This document shows positions 6,735 to 13,451 of a stretch of DNA of 13,451 nt, in pieces. The position numbers and the translations under genes are program-made. The stretch's first letter is position 1. Each line of letters opens with the position of its first letter. The notes below the pieces were generated by a model. That model saw only the letters and a program-made list of their open reading frames with translations, was not told the DNA's origin and did not search any database. The stretch spans positions 1-13,451 of the forward strand of contig CAJUPP010000083.1 of assembly GCA_910588325.1 (NCBI GenBank), given 5' to 3'. The DNA comes from an uncultured Hungatella sp. GTDB lineage: Bacteria; Bacillota; Clostridia; Lachnospirales; Lachnospiraceae.

Positions 6735-8075
6735 ATGAAAAAATGGGTGGTTACATTGGCAGCGCTGACAGCGGCAGGAATGATGACCGGGTGCCAGAAT
6801 AATTCCGGACAATCTGGGCAGCCCCAGGGCAGTCAGACAGCAGCGGAGCAGACAAAGGCAGCAGAGACAAAGGAAGAGACGAAAGCGGAAGCCTCATCGG
6901 GAGAGGGCGGGCTTTCAGGAGAATTGTATGTGGTTGTCAACAGCACAATGACCAAGAACGACGACCCGGCTATTCTCAGAGCGGCCAAGGCTTTTGAGGA
7001 ACAATATCCGGATACGAAAATTACCATCGAGGGACTTTCGGGAAATGATATTTTAAGCAAGTTCACCACCTCTGCCATGGCCGGCGCAGGACCGGATGTC
7101 GTGGCGCTGGACAATGCGGGCTGGCCTATCGACCTGGCGGCTATGGGACTTCTGGAGCCTTTGGATGAACAGCTGAAAAGCACGGAGAACAAATATCTTC
7201 AGGGGCCGCTGGATTCCGGATTGTTTGAAGGAAGTTACTATTCTGTTCCGTGGTACTACAACAATACGGGACTTTACTATAATAAACGGATTCTGGAAGA
7301 AATCGGAAAGACAGAACCGCCTGCCAACTGGGCAGAATTTGAGGAGGATATTAAGCTGGCTACGGAAAAAGGGTATGCAGGCGTGTCTACCAGACCGGAC
7401 GGCTATGCTATTTTCAATTTCTTTTTTCAAAATGAAAATCCGGTGATTGATACCTCCGGGGACCGTCCTGTGGTGACCGTAAACAATGAATCAGGAAAAG
7501 AGGCATTTGAATTCTGGACCGGCCTCCACACCAAATACCATGCGTTTCCTGAGGGAATGAAGGATGCGTCTGACTGGGCGGCGGCATACAATACGTTTAC
7601 ATCTGATGACTGTCTGTTTTTTATATGCGGAGACTGGGCATATAAGAATCTGGAGAGCAGCAATCCCAATCTGGACTTCGGACTGGCGGTTATGCCCAAG
7701 GGAAAGGTACAGGCCGTGTGTCTGGGAGGCAAGAATCTGGCTATCAATATAAACAGCAAGAATAAAGAGCTGGCATGGGCATTTGTGGAATATCTGACCA
7801 GCAAAGAGTGCGATTTTGTATTGACAGAGAAGGTATGTATTGCAGGACGAAGCGATGTGGACGTATCAGGGGTTCTGGCTATTAACCCGGATTACCAGGT
7901 GTTTGTGGATGAGGCGGAATACACAGTTCCCAGACCTCGGGTGAAGAATTCTGCATCTCTGGACGAGAAGGTGGCGGATGCCTTTAAAAAGGTTCTGTTT
8001 GATCAGATGAGCGCCCAGGAGGCCCTGGATGAGCTGGAGCAGGAATTGATTGCATTTATTGACGAAAATTATTGA
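6735..8075 (+). CDS. ABC transporter sugar-binding lipoprotein (CUT1, SBP family 1)
   Basis: Extracellular solute receptor for the two permeases that follow. The 446-residue precursor has a lipoprotein signal: MKKW, a hydrophobic stretch, and lipobox MMTG-Cys20. A low-complexity linker rich in Gln, Ala, Glu and Lys (about 22-58) tethers the mature protein. The binding domain begins at ELYVVVNSTM and has family-1 landmarks: AAKAFEEQYPDTKITIE, AGAGPDVVALDNAGW, SVPWYYNNTGLYYNKRILEE and NLAINI followed by KELAWAFVEYLTS. The many Trp and Tyr residues are typical of sugar stacking. AAAGGAGG at 6719-6726 lies eight bases before the ATG. The ligand is not determinable; operon context suggests an alpha-glucoside, probably a disaccharide or short oligosaccharide. 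Confidence 0.92.
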   Translation: MKKWVVTLAALTAAGMMTGCQNNSGQSGQPQGSQTAAEQTKAAETKEETKAEASSGEGGLSGELYVVVNSTMTKNDDPAILRAAKAFEEQYPDTKITIEGLSGNDILSKFTTSAMAGAGPDVVALDNAGWPIDLAAMGLLEPLDEQLKSTENKYLQGPLDSGLFEGSYYSVPWYYNNTGLYYNKRILEEIGKTEPPANWAEFEEDIKLATEKGYAGVSTRPDGYAIFNFFFQNENPVIDTSGDRPVVTVNNESGKEAFEFWTGLHTKYHAFPEGMKDASDWAAAYNTFTSDDCLFFICGDWAYKNLESSNPNLDFGLAVMPKGKVQAVCLGGKNLAININSKNKELAWAFVEYLTSKECDFVLTEKVCIAGRSDVDVSGVLAINPDYQVFVDEAEYTVPRPRVKNSASLDEKVADAFKKVLFDQMSAQEALDELEQELIAFIDENY

Positions 8076-8083
8076 GGAGACAT

Positions 8084-9004
8084 ATGAGAGAGCAGGCAGA
8101 CCGAATGAAGCTTAAGGAGTATTCTTTCGGACGGAACAGGAATGGGTATCTTTTGATTGCCCCGGCAGTTATTTCTATCCTTTTATTAAGTGTGTATCCT
8201 CTTGTCCGGGGAATCGTTATCAGCTTTTTAAATTACGATATGACAAAATCCAATGGGCCGGATTTCGGAACCTTTGCAGGGCTGAAAAATTATCTGGTTA
8301 TGTTTTCCAACACCAAATTCCAAAAGGCAGTGGGGAATTCTGTGGTGTGGACTCTGGTAAATCTGGTGGCACAGGTACTTCTGGCAGTGGGAGTGGCTCT
8401 GGTACTCAATGAAAAGCTTAAGGGAAGGGCGGTCTTTCGGACCGTCGCCCTTCTTCCCTGGGCCATCCCTTCCGCCATCAGCGCCCTTACCTTCAGCGCC
8501 CTCTATGATACGAAAATTGGCATTTTTAACATTCTGCTGGTGCGTCTGGGCATTCTGAAAGAAAGCTATTCCTTTCTGGGGAATATCGATACGGCCATGG
8601 GGGCGGTGATTATCGCCAATGTGTGGAAAAGCACGCCGTTTCTGATGATTTTTGTCCTGGCAGCTTTGCAGGGAGTCTCTTATGAGCTGTATGAGAGTGC
8701 CGCCATCGACGGGGCGGGAAAAATAAAACGGTTTTTCTATATTACACTGCCTAATATTAAGGAGCCTATGGCTGTTGCCGTTATTTTAAATGCTATTTCG
8801 ATTTTCAATAATTTTAATGCCATTTGGCTGCTGACTAAGGGCGGGCCCTTAAACAGCACGGAGATCATGTATACCTTTGCATATCGACAGGCTTTTGTGG
8901 ATCACAAATTCGGGTATGCGGCGGCAGTTTCCGTGGAGATATTCATAATTATTGCCATTCTGACCGTAGTTTATATCCGCATGATATCATCGGAGAAGAA
9001 ATAA
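8084..9004 (+). CDS. CUT1 sugar ABC transporter permease, MalF/UgpA type
   Basis: Membrane subunit of the importer, 306 residues from the chosen start. About six hydrophobic segments are visible, the first being YLLIAPAVISILLLSVYPLV. The cytoplasmic EAA loop, which contacts the ATPase, reads YELYESAAIDGAGKIKRFFY (from Tyr200) followed by ITLPNI. An in-frame TTG at 8072 overlaps the lipoprotein stop, but the ATG at 8084 has GAGGAG four bases upstream and is the better start, leaving an 8-base gap to the lipoprotein gene. It pairs with the following permease. No ATPase gene lies in the window. Confidence 0.92.
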   Translation: MREQADRMKLKEYSFGRNRNGYLLIAPAVISILLLSVYPLVRGIVISFLNYDMTKSNGPDFGTFAGLKNYLVMFSNTKFQKAVGNSVVWTLVNLVAQVLLAVGVALVLNEKLKGRAVFRTVALLPWAIPSAISALTFSALYDTKIGIFNILLVRLGILKESYSFLGNIDTAMGAVIIANVWKSTPFLMIFVLAALQGVSYELYESAAIDGAGKIKRFFYITLPNIKEPMAVAVILNAISIFNNFNAIWLLTKGGPLNSTEIMYTFAYRQAFVDHKFGYAAAVSVEIFIIIAILTVVYIRMISSEKK

Positions 9005-9015
9005 AGGAGATTAAA

Positions 9016-9843
9016 ATGAAAAAGACGAGACTGGAGAGAGGAATCCTGCAGGCTCTGGCAGTTGTCATTGCTTTGTGTTCCTTTCTCCCCTTTTCCTGGG
9101 TTTTGCTTACTTCCGTGAAATCATCGGACCAGATTTACAATACGGCCCAGCTGATTCCTACCAGCATAACCTTTGACAATTTTAAGCAGGTGCTGTTTCA
9201 ATCCAATTTTGTCCTGTATTTTTGGAACAGCGCCTGTATATCCACAGTGGTAACCGCTGTTTCCATGTTATTTGCAGTGATGGCTGCCTACGGCTTCTGC
9301 CGCTATCGGATCTTCGGGGCGGAAAAAATCAAGCTGAGCATCCTTTTTACCAAGATGTTTCCGGGTGTGTTGCTTTCGGTGCCATACTATGTTATCATGA
9401 AACAAATGAACCTTATCGATACGCATCTTTCCCTGATTATCATTAACTGTTCCTTTGCCCTTCCTTTTGCGGTCTGGAATATGTGTACGTTTTTTCTTCA
9501 GATTCCATGGGAGATTGAGGAGTCAGCCATGGTTGATGGCTGCAACCGTTTTCAATCCTTTATCAAGGTGATTTTTCCAATGGCGAAGCCGGGGATTTCC
9601 GCTACCACACTGTATTGTTTTCTTCTTTCCTGGGATGAGTTTATGTATGCCAATACATTTATCAACAGTGTTTCAAAAAAGACGGTTCAGGTTGGAATCC
9701 GGGATTACATAGGCGAATTTTCTACGGAGTGGGGACCCTTGATGGCTTCCGTGGTTTTAAGCCTGGTGCCGGTAATTCTATTTTTTATAGTTGTTCAGGA
9801 CAATCTGGTAGGAGGCTTGTCAGCAGGAGCCGTAAAGGGATAA
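9016..9843 (+). CDS. CUT1 sugar ABC transporter permease, MalG/UgpE type
   Basis: Second membrane subunit, 275 residues, with about six transmembrane segments starting at ALAVVIALCSFLPFSWVLLT. The EAA loop is WEIEESAMVDGCNRFQSF (from Trp165) followed by IKVIFPMAKPG, and the C-terminus ends GGLSAGAVKG, which is characteristic of MalG-type subunits. AAAGGAG at 9003-9009 supports the ATG. It lies 11 bases after the first permease gene and forms the usual SBP-permease-permease order. Confidence 0.92.
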   Translation: MKKTRLERGILQALAVVIALCSFLPFSWVLLTSVKSSDQIYNTAQLIPTSITFDNFKQVLFQSNFVLYFWNSACISTVVTAVSMLFAVMAAYGFCRYRIFGAEKIKLSILFTKMFPGVLLSVPYYVIMKQMNLIDTHLSLIIINCSFALPFAVWNMCTFFLQIPWEIEESAMVDGCNRFQSFIKVIFPMAKPGISATTLYCFLLSWDEFMYANTFINSVSKKTVQVGIRDYIGEFSTEWGPLMASVVLSLVPVILFFIVVQDNLVGGLSAGAVKG

Positions 9844-9856
9844 CAGGGCGGGAAAA

Positions 9857-11614
9857 ATGAGTAAAAAGAGAAAGGAACCAAGTATCTGCCACAGTATGAT
9901 AAAACATATCACCGGATATGTTTTGCTTCCCCTGTTTGCCGCTTTGGCAGTTCTGGCAGTGATTTTACAGCATCACCTTTCATCGGGAACCGAGGAGGCG
10001 CTTCAGATGATGTTCGCGCAGAATGCAGGCAGGATTGAGAATGCCATTCTGCAGTCTAATTATGCCAGCAGCGTCATTATTACCTACAGGGAAAATTACA
10101 ATCTTTTAGTAAACTACTACAGGGCTCCCAATGCCTACGAAAAAAACAGAGCGGTCATGCAGCTGGAGAAGATGATTCAGAGCTGTGAGACGACAATTCT
10201 GGGAAGCTTTCAGGGGGAGATGCTTCTGGTGATAAATGATGGAAAAGTGGTCTGTTCATCCGGTGTGGATGATCTGACGGATGAACTGGAAAGTTTTCCA
10301 TGGTTTTCTTTTATCGGAAATGAGAAACAGCGTCCACACTGGGATAACAGGATGAATGAGCTGTTTATGAAAAACGGAGACAGGCAGTATGTGGTGTTTG
10401 GACGCTGTCTGATGCAGTATCAGGAACAGCCTCAGGGATACGTTTTTGTACGTATCCCTAAAAGTGTTTTTTCCGGGGCCGGCCAGGATTCCCGTTTTCA
10501 GAAGGGAACCATGGTAATGTATGATGACAGAGGACGGATTTTAACCGAAGAGAACCAGAGGTTTTCCAGTCAGGAACTGCAGGGCATCTATGAATTCTGG
10601 CAATTCTCAGGGCAGAAAAACGGACAGTATCACGGCCTTTATTACATACTTTCCCCTTTGTCCTACAGCAGCAATGTAGTGGCGTATGTGGCCAGAGCAG
10701 GAGATGTTTTTGCCAGAAGCCGCCAGGTTATGATTGCAGCAGTGATTTTTATGTTTCTGGTGACGGCAGGGTTTATGTGGATCACAGTTACTATCTCCAA
10801 ATATATTACGGACCCCATTCTGTTTTTTGCCAAGAGGGCCCCTATGATAGAAGAAAACTGCCCGGAGCTTCTTGTGCTGGAGGATCCTCGTTTTCTGGAA
10901 ATCCGAGAACTGCAGGAGGGGATGCTTGGCGCCCAGAAAAGGATAAAATCACTGTTGGAACAGGTGCGTCAGGAGACGGCTATGAGGGAAAAAGCCAGAT
11001 TCGATGTATTGCGGGCCCAGATTACCCCTCATTTTCTCTTTAATACACTGAATGCGGTGCGATGGAAAGCCCTTATCAATCAGGACGGGGAGGTGGCAGA
11101 TATTCTGTCCGAGCTGGGAGTCCTTCTGGGGGAGACCTATAAAAATACGGACGAGCTGGAGACCATCGGCAGTGCTGTAAGGACTTTGGAGGCCTATGTC
11201 AACATTATGAAGATCCGTTTTGGCGATAATACCCGGTTTTTCTTTGTGATACCAGATGAATTGAAGGAATATCTTATTCCCAGGTTCTGTCTCCAGCCGT
11301 TGGTGGAAAATTCATTTATTCATGGCATGTCCCACATGGAAAACGGGGTAATCGTACTCAGAGGGGAACATAGGGGCGATGATATCGTTCTTACTTTGGT
11401 TGACAATGGGCCGGGAGTCCGGGGAAGAGCTGTTGACCCGGAAGAAATCAAAGAGGAGAAGAAGCGAGGTGTCACTGGTATCGGCCTTTCCAATATAAAC
11501 CATCGTCTTCATATGCTGTACGGAACCTCTTACGGATTAAGCATAGACAGGGAGCTAGAGGAGGGGGTCAGGATTTTTCTGACCATACCGGCTATGAAAG
11601 AAGGAGGGACTTAG
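9857..11614 (+). CDS. LytS/YesM-type sensor histidine kinase
   Basis: Membrane sensor kinase of 585 residues. A transmembrane segment at about 19-38 (YVLLPLFAALAVLAVIL) and a second at about 291-313 (VMIAAVIFMFLVTAGFMWIT) enclose a ~250-residue extracytoplasmic sensor, possibly a double-Cache fold. A HAMP-like linker and helical region follow. The His_kinase block is RAQITPHFLFNTLN with phospho-acceptor His392. The ATPase domain shows the N box QPLVENSFIHG (Asn485), DNGPGV (Asp516) and GIGLSNINHRL (about 541-551). The ribosome site is weak (GGGCGGGAAAA). It lies 13 bases after the permease gene and 1 base before its response regulator. By analogy with other YesM-like kinases beside sugar transporters, it may sense the external glycoside or the loaded lipoprotein. 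Confidence 0.92.
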   Translation: MSKKRKEPSICHSMIKHITGYVLLPLFAALAVLAVILQHHLSSGTEEALQMMFAQNAGRIENAILQSNYASSVIITYRENYNLLVNYYRAPNAYEKNRAVMQLEKMIQSCETTILGSFQGEMLLVINDGKVVCSSGVDDLTDELESFPWFSFIGNEKQRPHWDNRMNELFMKNGDRQYVVFGRCLMQYQEQPQGYVFVRIPKSVFSGAGQDSRFQKGTMVMYDDRGRILTEENQRFSSQELQGIYEFWQFSGQKNGQYHGLYYILSPLSYSSNVVAYVARAGDVFARSRQVMIAAVIFMFLVTAGFMWITVTISKYITDPILFFAKRAPMIEENCPELLVLEDPRFLEIRELQEGMLGAQKRIKSLLEQVRQETAMREKARFDVLRAQITPHFLFNTLNAVRWKALINQDGEVADILSELGVLLGETYKNTDELETIGSAVRTLEAYVNIMKIRFGDNTRFFFVIPDELKEYLIPRFCLQPLVENSFIHGMSHMENGVIVLRGEHRGDDIVLTLVDNGPGVRGRAVDPEEIKEEKKRGVTGIGLSNINHRLHMLYGTSYGLSIDRELEEGVRIFLTIPAMKEGGT

Positions 11615-11615
11615 G

Positions 11616-13118
11616 ATGAAAGTGCTGATTGTGGAAGATGAGCTTTTGGCCAGAGCAGGACTGCGTTCTTTAATTGATTGGAATATGCTGGGTTTTACAC
11701 TCTTAGAGGACGCCAGGGATGGCAGGGAGGCATTGGAACGGATTGAGCAGCAAAAACCAGATATACTGCTTCTGGATCTGAATATCCCTGAGATCAGTGG
11801 TCTGGAGCTTCTTGAGATTATCAAAAACCGGGGGATCTCTGTAAGGACCATTGTTATCAGCTGCTATGATGATTTTAACACGGTAAAGGAAGCTATGAAA
11901 CTGGGAGCGGCGGATTATATTCGGAAGTTCGGATTGTCGGGAGAGGAACTGACAGATGCATTGTCGGGAATGATTCGAAAGCCGTACGAGGCAAAGACAA
12001 AATCAGAACAATCCGTGGCCCAGAGAAGACAGGAGGATCGGCAGAGGCTTCTGAATATTCCCGAAAAGTTTCAGACCGGCAGCTGCTTAAGCTTTTATAT
12101 CAGGCGAAATGATTGGGAGAGCCTGGTAGACATGGAGATTTTGGAGAATATTGTACGTCAGTATTATCAGAAAACGGGCAGAGAGCTTTTATGCCTTTTT
12201 TATGAAGGGAAGATGCTGGCTCTTTCTCATGAACCGGCAGAGGCATGGGAAACAGACGGGCTTCACCGCCAAATCCGGCTTTTTATACCAGATGAATGCT
12301 GCATCGGAGTGACGGATTGCCGCGGTTTTGGTGAGGAAGAAAAATTTTTTCTTCGGATAGCCAATACCATAGAGCATTATGCTTTTTATACGCCTGAAGC
12401 CGCCACCTTCTATTTTAACCGGCCGTTGGAGATTCGAAAGCAGTATCCCTTCGATATGGAGGATTTTACAAAAAAACTGAAGGTCAAAATCGATGCCATA
12501 TCGGAAACGGAAATTTTAGAATCCATAAACAGCATGTTTGATCGTATTGATGAAAACAGATATGTTTCAATATATCTTGTAAAACGGCTGATGATTGAGA
12601 TGCTGGGATATTTTTCCGGAAGAGCGGAGAAGCTGGGAGGAAGCATAGAGGATATTGAGACGGACGGCAGCAGCAGACATTATCAGAAGATTGTAGGGCT
12701 GAACAGTCTAAAAGGGTGCCGGGAATGGTGGAAGGAATTTGTCAAATGTTTTGCCGCCCGTTTTTTTATTTTGCAGAAAAGTTCAGAGTCTGATATTATG
12801 GAGCGGACACTGAACTATATTGAAGCGAATCTTTATAAGACGATTCAGCTGTCAGATGCGGCCAGGTACATCGGCGTATCGGAGCCCTATCTCAGTTCCT
12901 TTTTCAAAAAGAATATGCATGAAAATTTTATTCCCTATGTGAACCGGCGCAAGGTAGAATGTGGCAAGAAGCTTCTGGAGGAGGGAAAGATGGTCTACCA
13001 GGTGTCAGAGCTTTTAGGGTATGAGAACAGTACCTATTTTTCGAAGGTGTTTAAAAAAGTGGAGGGGATAACCCCGGAGCAGTTCAGGAAAAAGTTCTTA
13101 TCAGTAAGTGGAGAGTGA
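11616..13118 (+). CDS. YesN-type response regulator (REC plus AraC HTH)
   Basis: Cytoplasmic partner of the preceding kinase, 500 residues. The receiver domain (1 to about 118) has the acidic pair Glu7-Asp8, phospho-acceptor Asp54 in LLLDLNIPEISG, Ser82 and Lys104. Lys104 is followed by Phe where most receivers have Pro. The middle (about 130-390) is the poorly defined region typical of long YesN-like regulators. The C-terminal ~100 residues carry an AraC-type double helix-turn-helix: IQLSDAARYIGVSEPYLSSF, then VYQVSELLGYENSTYFSKVF and ITPEQFRKKF. AAGGAGG at 11600-11606 supports the ATG. It probably activates the transporter promoter near 6690, the divergent promoter near 1840, or both. Confidence 0.93.
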   Translation: MKVLIVEDELLARAGLRSLIDWNMLGFTLLEDARDGREALERIEQQKPDILLLDLNIPEISGLELLEIIKNRGISVRTIVISCYDDFNTVKEAMKLGAADYIRKFGLSGEELTDALSGMIRKPYEAKTKSEQSVAQRRQEDRQRLLNIPEKFQTGSCLSFYIRRNDWESLVDMEILENIVRQYYQKTGRELLCLFYEGKMLALSHEPAEAWETDGLHRQIRLFIPDECCIGVTDCRGFGEEEKFFLRIANTIEHYAFYTPEAATFYFNRPLEIRKQYPFDMEDFTKKLKVKIDAISETEILESINSMFDRIDENRYVSIYLVKRLMIEMLGYFSGRAEKLGGSIEDIETDGSSRHYQKIVGLNSLKGCREWWKEFVKCFAARFFILQKSSESDIMERTLNYIEANLYKTIQLSDAARYIGVSEPYLSSFFKKNMHENFIPYVNRRKVECGKKLLEEGKMVYQVSELLGYENSTYFSKVFKKVEGITPEQFRKKFLSVSGE

Positions 13119-13134
13119 AAAGGGTATGAAGAAG

Positions 13135-13160
13135 GAGGTGGCTTTTGCTGCCTCATTTTT
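13135..13160 (+). terminator. Rho-independent terminator of the sugar operon
   Basis: GAGGTGGC (13135-13142), loop TTTT, GCTGCCTC (13147-13154) gives an 8-bp stem with two G-T wobbles, followed by A and then five T (13156-13160). It begins 17 bases after the response regulator stop, the expected place for the end of the operon. The T run is short and is also part of another hairpin. Confidence 0.6.
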
Positions 13161-13181
13161 ACTGCAGGGAAGTAAAAATGA
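13153..13181. repeat. Perfect 11-bp inverted repeat overlapping the terminator
   Basis: TCATTTTTACT (13153-13163), loop GCAGGGA, AGTAAAAATGA (13171-13181). The left arm contains the T run and the last two stem bases of the terminator, so the two hairpins cannot both form fully. It has no T run of its own on either strand. It may stabilise the 3' end of the message, or compete with termination. Confidence 0.55.
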
Positions 13182-13239
13182 CATTTGTGAAATATATATA
13201 AAACGAAAGAGAAAATACAAAGAAAGTTGTGATATTTTA
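13182..13239. other. Non-coding AT-rich spacer
   Basis: A and T dominate. I see no conserved gene, RNA gene or repeat between the hairpins and the promoter that follows. Confidence 0.5.
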
Positions 13240-13268
13240 TTGACAAGAGGATGAAAAAAATGTATACT
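13240..13268 (+). promoter_or_regulatory. Near-consensus sigma-A promoter directed out of the window
   Basis: TTGACA (13240-13245), a 17-base spacer, and TATACT (13263-13268) give a perfect -35, ideal spacing and a -10 with one mismatch. Transcription should start near 13275 and read to the right into a long leader. No start codon with a good ribosome site follows within the window, so the gene served lies beyond 13451. Confidence 0.75.
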
Positions 13269-13271
13269 TAT

Positions 13272-13344
13272 GTTATTCTGAATAACGAAAATGATTTTCA
13301 TAATACGAAAATTATTCAAACACGAAAATGATGTTGGAATCATT
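13272..13344. promoter_or_regulatory. Cluster of Fur-box-like repeats downstream of the promoter
   Basis: Three ACGAAAAT units occur at 13285-13292, 13305-13312 and 13322-13329. The first lies in CGAAAATGATTTTCA (13286-13300), which fits the Fur 7-1-7 pattern TGAnAATnATTnTCA at every fixed position except the first. The second (13306-13320) fits one half well; the third is a half site followed by the dyad AATGAT...ATCATT (327-332/339-344 of 13000). A perfect 7-1-7 palindrome GTTATTC-T-GAATAAC spans 13272-13286. All lie at or just after the predicted transcription start, suiting a repressor. Identification as Fur is inferred from pattern alone; a PerR/Zur-type relative is possible. Confidence 0.45.
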
Positions 13345-13352
13345 AATAAGTA

Positions 13353-13373
13353 ATTGCGAAACAAGTTCGCAAT
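13353..13373. repeat. 8-bp inverted repeat in the downstream leader
   Basis: ATTGCGAA (13353-13360), ACAAG, TTCGCAAT (13366-13373) is a perfect 8-bp dyad with a 5-base centre. No T run follows, so it is not a terminator. It may be an operator or a leader hairpin. It resembles the Firmicutes LexA box, but the spacing is one base short. Confidence 0.45.
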
Positions 13374-13451
13374 CATAATTCCAATAGGGAAAAAATGTAA
13401 ACGTAAAACCATTCGCCTAGTATTTTCTATAATCCTGTGTCATACTTGAAG
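13374..13451. other. Leader sequence running off the window
   Basis: No gene is visible. ATGTAAACGTAAAAC (13395-13409) matches the cre consensus at eight of ten constrained positions, and TATAAT occurs at 13428-13433 without a matching -35. Both may be chance in AT-rich DNA. Confidence 0.25.

Noticed and set aside
13126..13254. A 42-codon frame starting ATG just after the response regulator, beginning MKKEVAFAASF
   Set aside because: It spans both hairpins and the -35 element, turns strongly Lys/Arg/Tyr-rich as expected from AT-rich DNA, has only a weak purine stretch upstream and matches no family I know.
13357..13370. LexA (SOS) box resemblance, CGAA...TTCG
   Set aside because: The Firmicutes LexA box is CGAAC-N4-GTTCG with six bases between CGAA and TTCG; here there are five, so the half-sites are out of register.
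13101..13412. Minus-strand 103-codon frame across the right-end intergenic region
   Set aside because: It crosses the terminator, the promoter and the Fur-like repeats, and its Phe/Ile/Asn-rich composition is what random AT-rich sequence gives.
1..13451. CRISPR array, tRNA or rRNA genes, insertion sequence or phage genes
   Set aside because: No regularly spaced repeats, tRNA-like cloverleaf sequence, rRNA-like conserved blocks, transposase, or phage-type proteins were seen on either strand.

Overview
The window looks like chromosome from a gut-type Lachnospiraceae or related Clostridia bacterium. Evidence: strong AGGAGG-type ribosome sites, tightly packed ATGA-overlapping genes, a YesM/YesN-type two-component pair, a CUT1 sugar transporter without its own ATPase, and a sigma-A consensus promoter at the right end. 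The species cannot be fixed from the sequence alone.

Layout. Bases 1-782 are degraded accessory DNA: an unrecognised minus-strand fragment at the left edge, then the frameshifted and internally deleted 3' half of an AAA-ATPase-like/PD-(D/E)XK nuclease gene. A minus-strand AraC-family regulator (818-1717) follows. A 141-base divergent control region separates it from a long plus-strand block running to 13118.

The plus-strand block has nine genes: a GH65 inverting alpha-glucoside phosphorylase, beta-phosphoglucomutase, a Cof-type HAD phosphatase, an amidohydrolase-2-type metal hydrolase, a 185-base control region, then a sugar-binding lipoprotein, two CUT1 permeases, a sensor histidine kinase and an AraC-type response regulator. 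The first four genes overlap by 4-17 bases. From the lipoprotein onward the genes sit 1-13 bases apart. No terminator is visible between genes, so this is one transcription unit or two, the second starting near 6690 at a promoter overlapped by a cre-like (catabolite repression) site.

Inferred job. The lipoprotein and permeases import a glucoside, probably energised by a shared MsmX-type ATPase encoded elsewhere. The GH65 enzyme splits it with phosphate to beta-glucose-1-phosphate plus an acceptor, and beta-phosphoglucomutase converts that to glucose-6-phosphate. The HAD phosphatase and the amidohydrolase would then act on the acceptor or another pathway intermediate; their roles are not known and are the most novel part of the locus. 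Two sensing layers are present: an intracellular AraC/cupin regulator and a membrane two-component system.

The right end (13119-13451) has no convincing gene. It carries a terminator that shares bases with a second, competing hairpin, then a near-consensus promoter followed by Fur-box-like repeats and an 8-bp dyad. These most likely control a gene beyond the window.
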